NCBI RefSeq assembly: GCF_019175385.1
Contig: NC_083340.1
Location: forward strand, 15,884,336-15,948,335
Origin: Lycium barbarum
Lineage: Eukaryota > Streptophyta > Magnoliopsida > Solanales > Solanaceae
DNA length: 64,000 nucleotides
Direction of reading: 5' to 3'
Part shown: positions 1 through 10,882 of the stretch, piece after piece
Numbering within the stretch: the first letter of the stretch is position 1
Layout: each line of letters opens with the position of its first letter
The notes under the pieces: model-generated
Databases searched by the model: none
What the model saw: only the letters and a program-made list of their open reading frames with translations
What the model was told of the DNA's origin: nothing
Position numbers and translations under genes: made by a program

Positions 1-151
1 TGTGGTCTAAAATTAGTAATAAATTTTTGTTGCTATAAATCATTTCATTAAGGGAAATGTAAGTTTGAGGTTAAATTGCTTACTAAATATGGAAATATAT
101 CATTTTTTGGGGACGGACTAAATATGGAAATATATCAGTACCTAACTGTAG

Positions 152-900
152 GCATGTACACAATGATGCATAGAGAGTGTGTGTGTGTGAATCGTTTAAG
201 TATGATGGATATATTTTGAGTATGCTAGATTGTGCACTTCTGAAGAAACTGCTTGTGCCTCATGTATGAATGTTCTAGTGAAAATTGACCATATCTCGAA
301 CCTCCCTAATACTCATTAGTTTCTAGACGAGTTTAGGGATTGTCAGTTATTAATATAGTATCTGTGTGGGGTTTAATTTGAGTTTGTATGCTCTTCTTTT
401 CAGCAATATATGATCTTAGTTAACACGGTGATGTGTTTAATTTCTGTTAAAGAAAAACAAGTAGGTTACTTGTTAGCACCTTTAGGCATGCACAATGGTG
501 CTCAGAAACTAAATGTGCACTATGAGACGTGCATATACTTTGAGTATCATATTTGTACTTGAACATGCGGGTGTATGAACCAGTGAAATTTTAGCATATC
601 ATTAATCTACCTAATAGGTGCTAGTTTTTCCTGCATCTTTGCTACTAAGCCTTCCTATTTCCATGCTCATCATTGCATGATCCTAATGGTAGATTTATTG
701 TATTTCTATAAATAAACAATTATGGTAATTGTTCTAAGATAAAAAGGTTTTGCTAGGTTGATTGTCAAATCTGTGCCGTTTAATTCTAGTTTTCGTATTT
801 TTCTGCTCATCATTGTATGATCAACATTAGATTTATTGTATTTCTATAAATTAGCAAGTATGTTAATTGCTGGTTTGTTTGCCTCTTATTGATAGTTTTA
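152..900 (+). repeat. two overlapping diverged direct duplications in a presumed intron
   Basis: A segment starting with GGCATGTACACAATGATGC (about 152) recurs in altered form at about 485. In both copies it is followed by similar text around 263-325 and 570-630 (a TATGAA..AGTGAAA.. block, then CTAATA..TAGTTT). A second pair, GCTCATCATTGCATGATC at about 664 and GCTCATCATTGTATGATC at about 804, continues through ATTTATTGTATTTCTATAAA in both copies. These are old tandem duplications, with no coding content seen. Confidence 0.6.
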
Positions 901-1010
901 TATCTGTATGTGGTGTATACTTGTATCTGTGCTTTATTTTGCTTGGTAACATTTTGAGGCTTCTCCCTTTGCCATTGTTTCTTATGGAATGTTGCCAATG
1001 TTTGCTTGCA

Positions 1011-1058
1011 GTTGTTGGCTTTGGAAAGAAGAGAGGACCAAACTCTTCTGAGAAGTAG
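1011..1058 (+). CDS. possible last exon of an unidentified gene (partial)
   Basis: A polypyrimidine stretch ending in TTGCTTGCAG at about 1001-1010 looks like a 3' splice site. A short open segment follows and ends in TAG at 1056-1058. In one frame it reads VVGFGKKRGPNSSEK, a hydrophilic, basic C-terminus. The 1 kb upstream is AT-rich and non-coding, like a long intron, so the rest of the gene would lie to the left of the window. About 400 bp of AT-rich possible 3' UTR follows. I do not recognise the protein, and the frame depends on an exon that is not visible. It could equally be a chance match to a splice acceptor. Confidence 0.3.
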   Translation, partial: VVGFGKKRGPNSSEK

Positions 1059-1083
1059 ACGATGACATCAGTTACTTTACAAG

Positions 1084-1753
1084 AGTTTTCACCTTTGTTT
1101 TGTTTGTAAATTTTGATTCTCAGACATTATGATGGGAGAAGACTAGTTTACTTACGGATATTTGTAGGATGGAAGAGTACTATTAATTGAATTTTATCCT
1201 TGGTCTTTTATATCTTATCAAATCATTTTTATTCATTGCTTGAATGTTTTATGCAATTCACAGTTGGGGTGGCCACTTATGCTATTAAGTCTATTAACAG
1301 GGTGGAATTGTTTTCTTAAAACAGATCTTCAATCTGATGGTGGTTCCATTTATTAGGGATTTGGACAACATTTGGTTGAAGTTCAATAAATAAAAGTACT
1401 TGTTGCAAACCACAATTTGTGCATTTAGAATATCTTATGACTTGGCCATATATTTATTTGAGTAATTTTATAGCAAGTTTATAGTTGTATTAAGTTGACA
1501 TCAATCTTACGAAAAAGTTGTGCGTGGTGGCTTGTTTAGTCACTGGCTTAATATTTTGTGTTATCCCATGTAACAAAACTTTAGTGTTCAACTATCATTA
1601 CTGCTTCGATTAGTTAGATTCACTTATCATCCTATACAAGAAAAAGACAGAAACAAAAATATCCAATAGTCCAACGTCTTGTTTTCTGATTTTTAATGAA
1701 ATACGATAATTAACACACAAAGTTTCTTGGAATTAATAATAAGAGTAGTTTTA
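1084..1753. other. AT-rich stretch without a recognisable gene
   Basis: Likely 3' UTR or intergenic sequence after the putative exon ending at 1058. I see no coding segment, RNA gene or complete transposon. Confidence 0.5.
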
Positions 1754-1828
1754 TTTATGGTTGAGGTGGTCATGCTGATTTATGGTTGAGGTGGTCATGT
1801 TGATTTATGGTTGAGATGGTCATGATTT
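1754..1828 (+). repeat. 25-bp tandem repeat, three copies
   Basis: The unit TTTATGGTTGAGGTGGTCAT plus GCTGA occurs head to tail at 1754-1778, 1779-1803 and 1804-1828. Copies differ by one or two bases, and the last has GAGATGG instead of GAGGTGG. Confidence 0.9.
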
Positions 1829-2311
1829 TATCCATAGTGCTTCCATTTTTTGGACCCAGTCTGTTTTGTTAGTCCCACGTTTGGTAAAGGAGGCACATGT
1901 GACCAGCATTTGAATGGTATTCATTTGATTGATTCTGCATTTCTTTAAATATTTCTCTCTCAATCCCTTTTCTTTTCTAATAGCGATTTAACCTATACAC
2001 CAATTTATAGTATATACTTATAAAAGCTTTGAAATTAACAGACATACGCTTGTGGTCCTGTTTAAACTCTTATTACACATTTTCAAATCAAACACAAATT
2101 TATACTCCATATATTCAAAATTTAATATAATGAACCAACCGCCTGATAAGAAAATAATATCTATCATTTCACTCTCTACACTATTACTCACTGTATTATA
2201 ATCCCTATAACTTGTTTCTAAACCAAACGACCCCTAAAAGTTCTTAATGCCGGCAAGGTGGACACCTTAAAACATTTATTCTCATTTTAAAGTTTGTACT
2301 AAATCAATTTA

Positions 2312-3613
2312 GAGTGCGTTTGGTATGGTTGGTCAAAATGTCTTGAAAAACATTTTCTCTAGGAAAACAAGTTCCTTAAAAATGAGGAAAATGACTTCCT
2401 TAATGAAAGTAGGGAAAAAAAGTTCCACCAGTAACATTGCAAGTTTACTGTCTCCTCCCCACCCCATACACTACCCCCCCCCCCCCCCCAACACCATCCA
2501 AACTACCCCCACCACTTAACCACCCCTTTCTACCCCCACACCCACCACCCCACACCCTACCCTACCCCCAACCCCTATCTTTCACCTCCCTACCACGACC
2601 CCTTATCTCTCAACTTTGTAAAATTAGGCACTTTGTGAAGTAGTAACTTTGAAAAATAGCAACTTTACAAAAGTAATCACTTTTTAAAAATATTACTTGC
2701 GAAAAATAGCTACTTTTCAAAAATAGTCATTTTGCAAAAGTAGTCACTTATGAAAATAGCCACTTTGTAAAAGTAGTCACTTTTAGAAAATAGCCACTTT
2801 GTGAAAGTAGATACTTTTTAAAAATACTCACTTTTTGAAAGTAGCCAATTTTCATAAATAGTCATTTTGTGAAAGTAGTTACTTTTAAAAACTAACTACT
2901 TTGCAAAAGTAAACATTTTTTAAAATAGCCTCTTTGTGAAAGTATTAAAATAGCCATTTTTGCAATGTGCCCTTTCTAAGATAGTGGTCACTTTTGTAAA
3001 ATAGCGATTTTTTAAAAGTGACACAAAAAAAAGCTACTTTTGTAAAGTGATCATTTTTTTTTAAAATGACAAAAAAGTTGCTACTTTAGCAAATTTGCAT
3101 TTTCGGTCGTTTTGTCAGAAAAATATTTTTTGGAAAAATAGCCATATTTTATGTCACTTTTCAAAAAAAAAAGGCCAATTTTTAATTAATAACCATTTTT
3201 GTGTCACTTTTGAAACATGCTAGTTTACAAACATAGTCACTTTTTTGGGTTGTCTTTCAAAGTGCAAAGCAGTCATTTTCTTGGTTGTCTCAGAAAGAGG
3301 CCACTTGCAAAGGTATGTACATATTTGGTTATCTTATAAAAATAGCCACTTGTGAAAGTAGCATCTTTTTCAAAATGTGGGGTGGGAATAGTAGGGAAGG
3401 TTGGAAAGGAGGGGGGGGGGGGGGGGGGTGAAGGTAGTGAGTTGGGGGGTTGGAGGTGCGTGTGGTTAGGGGGTTGGATTGGTATTTCCGTCAAACCAAA
3501 CACTAATAGATGTTTCCACATTCAACCAAACACAAGAAAATAAATAGGAAAATCACTTATTTTCTAAGAAATCATTTTCTAGGAAAACATTTTCCATCAT
3601 ACCAAACACACCC
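2312..3613. mobile_element. 1.3-kb non-autonomous TIR element, PIF/Harbinger-like, with internal repeat array
   Basis: The left end GAGTGCGTTTGGTATGG and the inverted right end (GGGTGTGTTTGGTATGATGG read on the minus strand) form terminal inverted repeats. They continue inward through AAACATTTTC and TAGGAAAAC. The element is flanked by TTA on both sides (2309-2311 and 3614-3616), the 3-bp duplication typical of PIF/Harbinger. Inside are a C-rich arm with a C-run near 2467-2489 and its complementary G-rich arm near 3380-3480. Between them lies a degenerate array of ATAGCCACTTTGTGAAAGTA-like units (about 2640-3370). No transposase is visible, so it must have moved in trans. Confidence 0.75.
2640..3370. 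repeat. degenerate minisatellite inside the TIR element
   Basis: More than twenty imperfect units of about 28-34 bp alternate 'AAAATAGCCACTTTGTGAAA' with 'GTAGTCACTTTT'. Unit length and sequence vary, with A- and T-rich spacers. There is no coding potential. It fills the centre of the 2312-3613 element. Confidence 0.8.
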
Positions 3614-3635
3614 TTAGTGTCTAGTTTTATACTAT

Positions 3636-3898
3636 GAGCCCGTTTGGATTGGCTTACAGCTTAAAGCTGTTTGCAGCTTATAAGCTGAAAAAAATAAGTT
3701 GGGGTAGTCCAACTTATTTTTTTTGGCTTATAAGCTGTTTTCAGCTTATAAGCTGCTTTAGATAAACTAAGTCAAATGGGTCAAATTATTTTTTTGAGCT
3801 TATTTTAAGCATAAAATGACTTTAAGCTGGCCAGCCAAACACTCAAAAAAACTGAAAACAGCTTATAAGCCAACTTATAAGCCAATCCAAACGGGCTC
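3636..3898. mobile_element. GAGCCCGTTTGG MITE, copy 1
   Basis: Terminal inverted repeats GAGCCCGTTTGGATTGGCTT / complementary end, rich in GCTTATAAGC palindromes, flanked by TAT on both sides (3633-3635, 3899-3901). Length is 263 bp. Further copies lie at 26040, 29325 and 49555. The 3-bp duplications suggest a PIF/Harbinger-type MITE. Confidence 0.85.
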
Positions 3899-4039
3899 TA
3901 TATCTAAAGTATTTTTCTTTAAACAAAGAACGCAATATGTTTTACTACAAAAAGCTGTCAAACAATTTAAAGATACAGAAAGGATAAAGAATAACATTAA
4001 CTGTTAGCATAAGCATCACCAAACGTAATTGAAATAATT

Positions 4040-4260
4040 CTTCCTTTAGATCAGAGACGGATTCGGGTTTTTTTAAGTATATGGATTCTAGATCACAATC
4101 TTTTTTGCTTGTTAGGTTTTTGATAGTTATTTACACATATTAAGTGAATTTTGTGTCTAAGCAAGTGATTTTTTTAATACAAACACAGAATTTGAACTGA
4201 AGTAACTGAGTTATGCTGAACCCTTAATTTTTGTGGTGGATCTGCTCCCGCTTACGATGA
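4040..4260 (+). repeat. probable degenerate dispersed repeat
   Basis: The segment begins near CAGAGACGGATTCGGGTTT and ends near GTGGATCTGCTCCCGCTTAC. It resembles the 'gacggatccagg ... gtggatccgcccc' repeats common in Solanaceae genomes. It has no ORF, and the family assignment is from memory of the general pattern only. Confidence 0.4.
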
Positions 4261-4954
4261 CCTTATGTATCTAATTAATATGAGTAATATTTATTGATAG
4301 GTGATATTAAAGAAATAATTATTAAAAATGAAAATAATTAAAAAGAAGACCGGCACAATCCCACAAGTAACTCTGTTCAAACATGCGTCCGGCCTAATAA
4401 TGCTTAGCTGCTGACTGCAGTTCAACATAATTGACTAATCCATTGGATGAATATGTAATTGTTTTGTTAAATAAGTTAATTTAATTGAACGTAAATGCTG
4501 GATGCGAATGAATATTTGTGCATTGACGCATGCTGCATGTGTGTGTGTATAGTACTTGTCAAACTGTGTTTCGCAAGGAATTATTCAGCACGAATTTGCA
4601 TGAGAGATAAACTTAAGAATTCTGGCCGTTTAGATTTAGATCCAAATGGCATCAAATGATTAATAATTTTTTTGTTTTTTGTTTTGTAATACTGCTGGTA
4701 CATGCATATATTTAGAGAATCTAGGAATTAATATAATAATTCGTAAACCTATGTTGTGTGTGGATACCATGATTATACTTCAACTTTTTGATTCGTCCAT
4801 TGTTCTTTACTTTTAAAAAGATGAGTATCATGTGATTTTCATATTTCTATTTAGATGGGTCAATAAAGTTTGGCCTGCCACTAGGAATATCCCATACCAT
4901 TCGACGATTACTACCAAACAATAGGGATCGTTTGGTTAAAAGAGATGCCGGATT
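4261..4954. other. AT-rich intergenic stretch
   Basis: No gene, RNA or complete transposon is seen. The last 30 bp before the gap (AGGGATCGTTTGGTTAAAAG) look like the end of another MITE interrupted by the gap. Confidence 0.4.
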
Positions 4955-5103
4955 NNNNNNNNNNNNNNNNNNNNNNNNNNNNNNNNNNNNNNNNNNNNNN
5001 NNNNNNNNNNNNNNNNNNNNNNNNNNNNNNNNNNNNNNNNNNNNNNNNNNNNNNNNNNNNNNNNNNNNNNNNNNNNNNNNNNNNNNNNNNNNNNNNNNNN
5101 NNN
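4955..5103. other. assembly gap (149 N)
   Basis: A run of unknown bases. Open frames drawn across it are meaningless. Confidence 1.
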
Positions 5104-5504
5104 AATGCATGAATTTATAACAATACAAGAATTATTAAATGCAAAAATTGTTATGCAGAGAGTAATAAAGCGTCATAATTCATAGTATAGTGCTTAAAAA
5201 GAACAGATCGGTGCATACAGTATCTCGCATTAACATAATTCAAAAAAAGGCAACACCCATGCGATGTTAGATAATGTATTAAAAAATGAAAGGTATAAGT
5301 TTGAAGTGATGTGGGTATGTTTGTCATTTTCTAATTTTAATCCATGTGTAACTAATGCTCGTATGTTTATTCCACATCTTATCGCGTAACATGCTATGTT
5401 GAATTTTATACATAGATTAATTCTTCTTACTTTACCAACCAAAATATATATATGCAATAATGTTGGTTATTAACTTTTATATCAAATTATACTGGGGAAA
5501 TAAC

Positions 5505-5800
5505 CATATATACAGTCCACACATCTAGTTTGTAGCTAGCTGTAGTCCACTGTATCATCGGTGTATAAATAATATATTTATTCCGTATAACTATGTATAA
5601 ATATACGGCTCACGCATCTAGTTTGCAGGCAATCTATCATCATCGTTGTATAGATCATGTATATGCTTTGTATAGCTACATATATAAACATTACATATAC
5701 TTTGTATCTATAATGTATATCCTTTGTATAATCATGTTTAAACACAAAACCAACACAAATTACAGTGTATAGATAATGTATTTGTTCTGTATAGTTATAT
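5505..5800. repeat. AT-rich degenerate tandem duplication
   Basis: An approximately 95-bp block beginning near CACACATCTAGTTTGTAG (about 5519) is repeated from about 5613 (CTCACGCATCTAGTTTGCAG). Shorter TGTATAG..ATGTATAT..CTTTGTATAG units follow up to 5800. No coding content is seen. Confidence 0.65.
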
Positions 5801-5853
5801 ATGCCTTTTTTTTTTAATGAAACAACTTCTTCATCAAAAAAACTACTTCAATT

Positions 5854-5857
<4 letters not shown>

Positions 5858-5896
<39 letters not shown>
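5858..5896 (-). repeat. 39-bp poly-T run
   Basis: An uninterrupted T tract. It could be the poly-A tail of a retroposed sequence on the minus strand, but no recognisable body is attached. Confidence 0.9.
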
Positions 5897-5897
<1 letters not shown>

Positions 5898-6354
5898 AAT
5901 GAACACAGCAAAACAATAGCAAAAGTGGTCAGTGGAATTACTGCCCGAATAGTTTTCAAATAAAATGTGAAAGTTGTACATTGTATATTCTGAGTTGATA
6001 TCTTGTAGGAAAATTAATAGCACAAGCAACGAATAGGTTGATAATAAATTACACGGTAATAAATAAAGAGGTAGACCATAATTGGTAAGTTAGATTGCCG
6101 AAGGTGTTGTAATTATCTCAATTATATTGCTAGTTCTTAAAACATAGCCAAGCGGGCTAATCTAGGAAACTTCATTTATTATCTTGTATAAACGCGTAAC
6201 GTTATCCTCATGTTCTTGAATTAATTGGGTAAATTAAACTTCATAAGTTATACACTCCTCGATCCGTCCTAATCTGTTTAGTAGTATTGCTGTATTGGTT
6301 CAGTAGTATTTGACTGAAATGAAGTAAGAGTTTGTATGTGCATAATATAAAATA

Positions 6355-6659
6355 GGCTGAAGTGGTGAAAACACCTCTAAACTTGGCATGTTTTCGTACT
6401 TTAGTCCCTGAACTATTGATCCTCTTAAAAACACCTCTAATCTTGGCCAACTCAATTTAAATTCACCCCGTGTTAGGACACCTTAGCAACGTGAATCCAC
6501 GCACTGTCCACTTGGCATTTTCTTGCTGTGCCATGTGCCAACATGGGGTTAATTTAAATTCAGTTTACCAATATTATGAGTGTTTTTAAGTGTGACAATA
6601 GTTTGGGGACTAAAGTAATAATTCGTGGCAAGTTTAGGGATGTTTTCACTACTTTAGCC
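6355..6659. mobile_element. MULE-type MITE with perfect 9-bp target duplication
   Basis: The element has long inverted arms over most of its 305 bp. The left arm begins GGCTGAAGTGGTGAAAACAC. The right arm on the minus strand begins GGCTAAAGTAGTGAAAACAT. Both continue through a CTTTAGTCCC block. The 9-bp sequence TATAAAATA lies immediately outside on both sides (6346-6354, 6660-6668). A 9-bp duplication with long TIRs is the signature of Mutator-like elements. No transposase is present. Confidence 0.85.
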
Positions 6660-6703
6660 TATAAAATACTAAAAGCATCTCTTGCATCAGACTGAATATA
6701 AAA

Positions 6704-7009
6704 ATGTACAGAGATCGATATTGTTCACTAGTAGTAGAATTACGGTTTTTTCTCTCGTTGAGACAGATGGAGTGTGACGATCTAAGCTTTCTTGATTTGT
6801 TTATTGTCATGAGCAAAGATTATAAAAGACTAGTCAATTTATATCACCATCGATCTTCTTGGACCATATCGGAGTGGGCTGCCTGCCAAACAGAACATAA
6901 TCTTTTCACATGGAAGTATCCCTTCTTACTTGGATTTATTCACTTTTTGCACTTCACTTCCTTCTTCTTTCTTTTCTTTAGTTCTTTTTCAATTCTGTCC
7001 ATGTTATAA
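6704..7009 (+). other. 101-codon open frame, no recognisable product
   Basis: An open frame with a hydrophobic, Phe-rich C-terminal half. It has no motif I recognise, no clear splice context, and lies in AT-rich intergenic sequence. It is more likely chance than a gene and is listed only for completeness. Confidence 0.1.
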
Positions 7010-7184
7010 AAAGTAAAAATGTTCAGTTTAAATCTTGTAAAAGTTTCATGATCACTTCTGTGTTCGTCTTATTATCTACTTATTATAGTCTGTGTTAATC
7101 CATCAAGCTCATGACTATATTAATTAAATTCTAATAATTAGGTGAAATGAGAAGGGTTTTAGCTGATAATCAAAATTTAGCCAC

Positions 7185-7520
7185 TATTTATGATGTAATT
7201 GTAAAGTAGCTATTCTTTAATTTGAAAATTAAATTTGGATAAAAGTATCAAGCTAAAATATGGAACAACTGCTTCGCACGATGCTGAAGTTCGAAGCTTT
7301 GACAAGTGAAACTCCAGCACAATATGTTGGAGTTCAATAATTTGGTAGAGTTGCAAATATTCCATGATGGAGTTCAAACCTTTGTCAGTTCAAACTCCAT
7401 GAATGATTCATGGAGTGGAACTTTCACAATGTAAGTGTGAGAATTTGCTAGAGTTTCGAACTTCATGAACAATCCATTGAGTTCAAATAATTATCAGTTC
7501 AAACTCCATGAATAAATTGA
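7185..7520 (+). repeat. dispersed repeat A, copy 1 ('ATGTTGGAGTTC' family)
   Basis: It begins near TTTAGCCACTATTTATGATG and includes AAGCTAAAATATGGAACAAC, TGACAAGTGAAACTCCAGCA and ATGTTGGAGTTC. Related motifs occur in the same order at 37175-37350. Many short inverted pieces of 'GGAGTTCAAAC / GTTCAAACTCCATG' suggest fold-back structure. Confidence 0.65.
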
Positions 7521-8260
7521 TGAAGATCAAACTCAAACTTTAGTTAAAAAGAAAAATTGAAGTTTTTCGGTGTTTTAATAGTAACTCAATAACTCGATAA
7601 TCTAGAGTCGCATTGGAAGATCCACTGAAAAATGCTAACACTTCTTGCCATCGAATTTTTCATTCTTATATACACTCAAAATTTAATTTTAATCATGTCA
7701 TCATAAAGTGAACACATGCACACATAAACTGGAAAAAAGAAGAATAATAGAAAAATGGGGAATTCGGTAATGACAAGTGGCAAATGATCAACGCAGCATT
7801 ACTCCTCCAGTTTTGGCATAAAAAATGCCGTTGATTAAATAATCAGCAATTTAGATTGGATTTCTGATTTGTTCCAATGCACCTCCTCAGTCCTCATCCA
7901 TAGTGACCAAAACTTAGTATTCTTCATTAGTACTAATCATGGCCATAGTTCCACCAAATTTTGGTGTAATTATCATTTTATATTAGGAAAAAGTCCTAGT
8001 GGGTCAATGAAATTAGTGGATAATTTTCAGTACCCCATTTGGTCATAAATAATATTTTACTGATTTTTATTTAAAAAAATTGTGTAGTATTTCAATGAAA
8101 ATAATAATTTTTACTCACAAACGTTAATTATTTTTCAAATAAAAGTTATGTCCAATTAACCCTACTAACTCTAATTGTGGGGTTCATCAATCATTACAAG
8201 GTTTGAGAAATTTCTTCCTCTTGATCTATCTGTCGTATTGGGGACCCTAAGTTTTAGTAG

Positions 8261-8466
8261 GTGTTTGGCCATGAAAACCAAATATTTTTTACTTTATTTG
8301 GTATTTTGGAGTTGGATTTGAGTTGGAGTTGAAGATGAAATTGTGTTTGGTTATAGTTTTTGCAAAGAATATTTGGTTGTTTCTTTGAATGTATTGAAAG
8401 TGAAAAAAATAAAAATAATTTTTTTGATGTTTTTTAAATTCTATTTAAAATTTTCATGGCCAAACG
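8261..8466. mobile_element. short MITE-like fold-back element
   Basis: It starts with GTGTTTGGCCATGAAAA and ends with TTTTCATGGCCAAACG, which are inverted complements. The interior is AT-rich. I cannot see a convincing target duplication, so the ends are approximate. Confidence 0.55.
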
Positions 8467-8631
8467 TTAATTTTCAAATAAAGTGAAATTTTTTCATGGT
8501 CAAAAGGGTCCTTAATGAAATTCAATCGTCAAAGTACCTGTCAATTTCAATTTTCAAAGATGTACAAGTACTACAATCAAAAAGCTAATTCTTATTCTTC
8601 AAGGATACTGTACTGTCAAATAAAAAAAAAA

Positions 8632-10121
8632 GGTAAAATATATTAAAACACCTCTAAATTATATTCAAAATGTCGATAATATATCTAAACTATACGAGCG
8701 ACCTATTACACACCTAATATATTTAAAAGTGATATTTTTTGCTCCGTGATACAATATGACCAGTTGCATTAGGGGAGAGTGTACACACTCTCTCCCCACG
8801 TCAATGCCACGTCAGTCCACGTTAGTGCCACGTCAAAAAAATCCTCTAATTTTTATTTATTTTATTTATTCTTTCACAATTTTGCTTTTTTTACTTTATT
8901 AACAAAATTAAAAATTTTAAAAACTAATTTTCCCTCTTCTTTTTCATTTCACAACAACCCCGCCCTTCCCTTCCACCTTCACGCTACCCCCACCCCCCAA
9001 ATCCTTCACACCACCAGCACCACCGTCACGCCGTCCCCACCCCCAGACCCTAACCCACCGTCAATTTTCTACCAACACCTCTCTTCGACCCCAGCAACAT
9101 TCACATGAATGTCATACCAAAGATGAAGAGGAGAAGAAGAATGTAACCATGTTTTGAAGAGAAGAAGAAATCAAATTTTTCTCGGGATGGATAAACGAGA
9201 AGAGCAGGGGTCAAAAAGCAATGCAAATATTTCTAGTCTACTACATCTGATCACCTTTATATACAAGCTCTCAGCAAGACTCCTAATTTAAATAATTTTT
9301 CTCGGATAAGCAGGTCTTCATCATTCAAATTTTCCATTAAGTCAGCAAGCATACAAGAAATGATAAAACAGAAAGAACTAGCAGTCAGTAGGTATAAGTT
9401 CATTTTCTTGGGGGATGATATTGGTAACTTCCAGTTAATCTTGTGCCATTGGTAGATCTCGAAGCACTGAATGTCATCGAAGTTTAGTTGTAGAAATTCT
9501 ATATCCTAAATGTGAAATGAAGAGACTACATAAAATTTGATTTGTAAAGTGAAGAATATTGCTCCCAGTGACACTGCTCCAAATTTGTAAATTTTTGTTC
9601 TATTGATTGGTAATTTGTTCAACTGGAAGCAATGGTACTGACCAACTTCAATGGAACCCGGTGTCGGTTTTGGTATGCATAAATTTTCATTCTTGTCTTT
9701 TGAATAAAAAGCTTCTTTTTGTTCTCTTCTTTTTTTTGGCTTGTTTTCATGTACTGATGCAAAAAAATTGAAATTAGAAGAAAGGGACGGGTGGGGGGAA
9801 GGGTGGGGAAATGAAGAAGAAAGGGACGGGTGGGGGTTGGAAGAAAGGGAGGGGTGGAGAAATGAAGAAGAAAGGGACGCGTGGTGGAGGGGTGGGATTA
9901 AAAAAATATAAATTTAGTATTAAAAAAAAAAGGAAAAATGAATTAATTTTAATTAAAACGCGCCTATTTTTTAATTATTTTTACATTTTATGCCACATCA
10001 GCTCTCAGGGAGCAAATAATATCACTTTTTTATATATTAGGTGTGTAATAGGTCACTACTGAAGTTTAAGTGTGAACTCGACTTTTCGATATAGTTTAAG
10101 TGTCATTTGATGTATTTTGCC
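8632..10121. mobile_element. 1.5-kb non-autonomous element with long TIRs (MULE-like)
   Basis: The left 130 bp and the right 130 bp are inverted copies. Both contain CCTATTACACACCTAATATA and AGTGATATT..TTTGCTCC. The outer ends are GGTAAAATATATT and GGCAAAATACATC. The flanks are A-rich: nine A on the left and AAAACAAAA on the right, so a 9-bp duplication is possible but low-complexity. Between the arms are a C-rich segment (8940-9065) and a G-rich minisatellite (9785-9895). The roughly 700 bp between those shows no MITE-like symmetry and may be captured host DNA. No transposase is seen. Confidence 0.65.
9785..9895 (+). repeat. G-rich minisatellite
   Basis: Imperfect head-to-tail units of AATGAAGAAGAAAGGGACGG followed by GTGGGGG. 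It lies inside the 8632-10121 element and mirrors a C-rich stretch near its other end. Confidence 0.8.
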
Positions 10122-10397
10122 AAAACAAAAATGCTGAAATATGTTTAAGTTTACTTACATTTGCTGTATTTTCGGGCAAATATTAATTTTTGGTAAATTA
10201 AGACTACAACTATTTTAGTATTAGCAACGTTATGATGAGTGGTAAACAGGAAAATAACATCTTATATTTGGAGTTTAAGAAAACAATTCCTGATTTTCCT
10301 TAAAGGAAAATAACGATAAATACTCTTTCATGCAAGATATTTACACCAAATCAATTAATGGATGGCAAGCGTTGAAATATGTATAACTATCACTAAC

Positions 10398-10576
10398 TGG
10401 CAGAGCCACATGCATCCAAGGAGTGTCAACAGACACTCCTTCGCCGAAAAATCACAACTGTGTAAATACGTAAAAAGAACTTTTTTAGGTATATATATTA
10501 TGTTTTGAACCCCCTTAATTTTGTCATTTTTTTTTATATTTTGATAACCCTTAGTAAAAATCCTAATTTCACCACT
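10398..10576 (+). repeat. dispersed repeat B, copy 1 (TGGCAGAGCCA family)
   Basis: It begins TGGCAGAGCCACATGC, contains a short AGGAGTGTC..GACACTCCT hairpin, and continues through ATATATTATGTTTTGAACCC. The second copy at 36571-36730 ends in CTGGCTCTGTCA, the inverted complement of this start. The family therefore seems to have TGRCAGAGCCA termini. No coding potential is seen. Confidence 0.6.
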
Positions 10577-10882
10577 GTTATCACTTAATCATCTTAGTTA
10601 ATTTAACTAAGATAAATTGTATTGATTTGATATAAACATACTATATGAATAATAATTTACGGTCCGTTGTCGAAAAGGAAAAAAAAAAGAGAAAGAGAAA
10701 AGTGACCCAAAAGAAGGAAAGGAAACTACAGAGCCTGTCGTGATTGTGATAATGAAAAATATGTTCATAGTACAAAATTCAAAAATATTTCAAAAGTTCA
10801 AATAAGAATATTCGTTTTCTTTTCCCACAGTATATAAGAATATTCTAATGAACGAAAATATTGCAGTAATTATGATAGTAAT

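Noticed and set aside
3273..3543. Open frames on both strands over the G-run near 3420
   Set aside because: They are low-complexity products of a poly-G tract inside a transposon.
4847..5128. Open frames spanning the N gap
   Set aside because: Most codons are unknown bases.
8779..9108. 109-codon Pro/Thr-rich open frame
   Set aside because: It comes from the C-rich arm of a TIR element. It has low complexity, no motif and no transcript signals.
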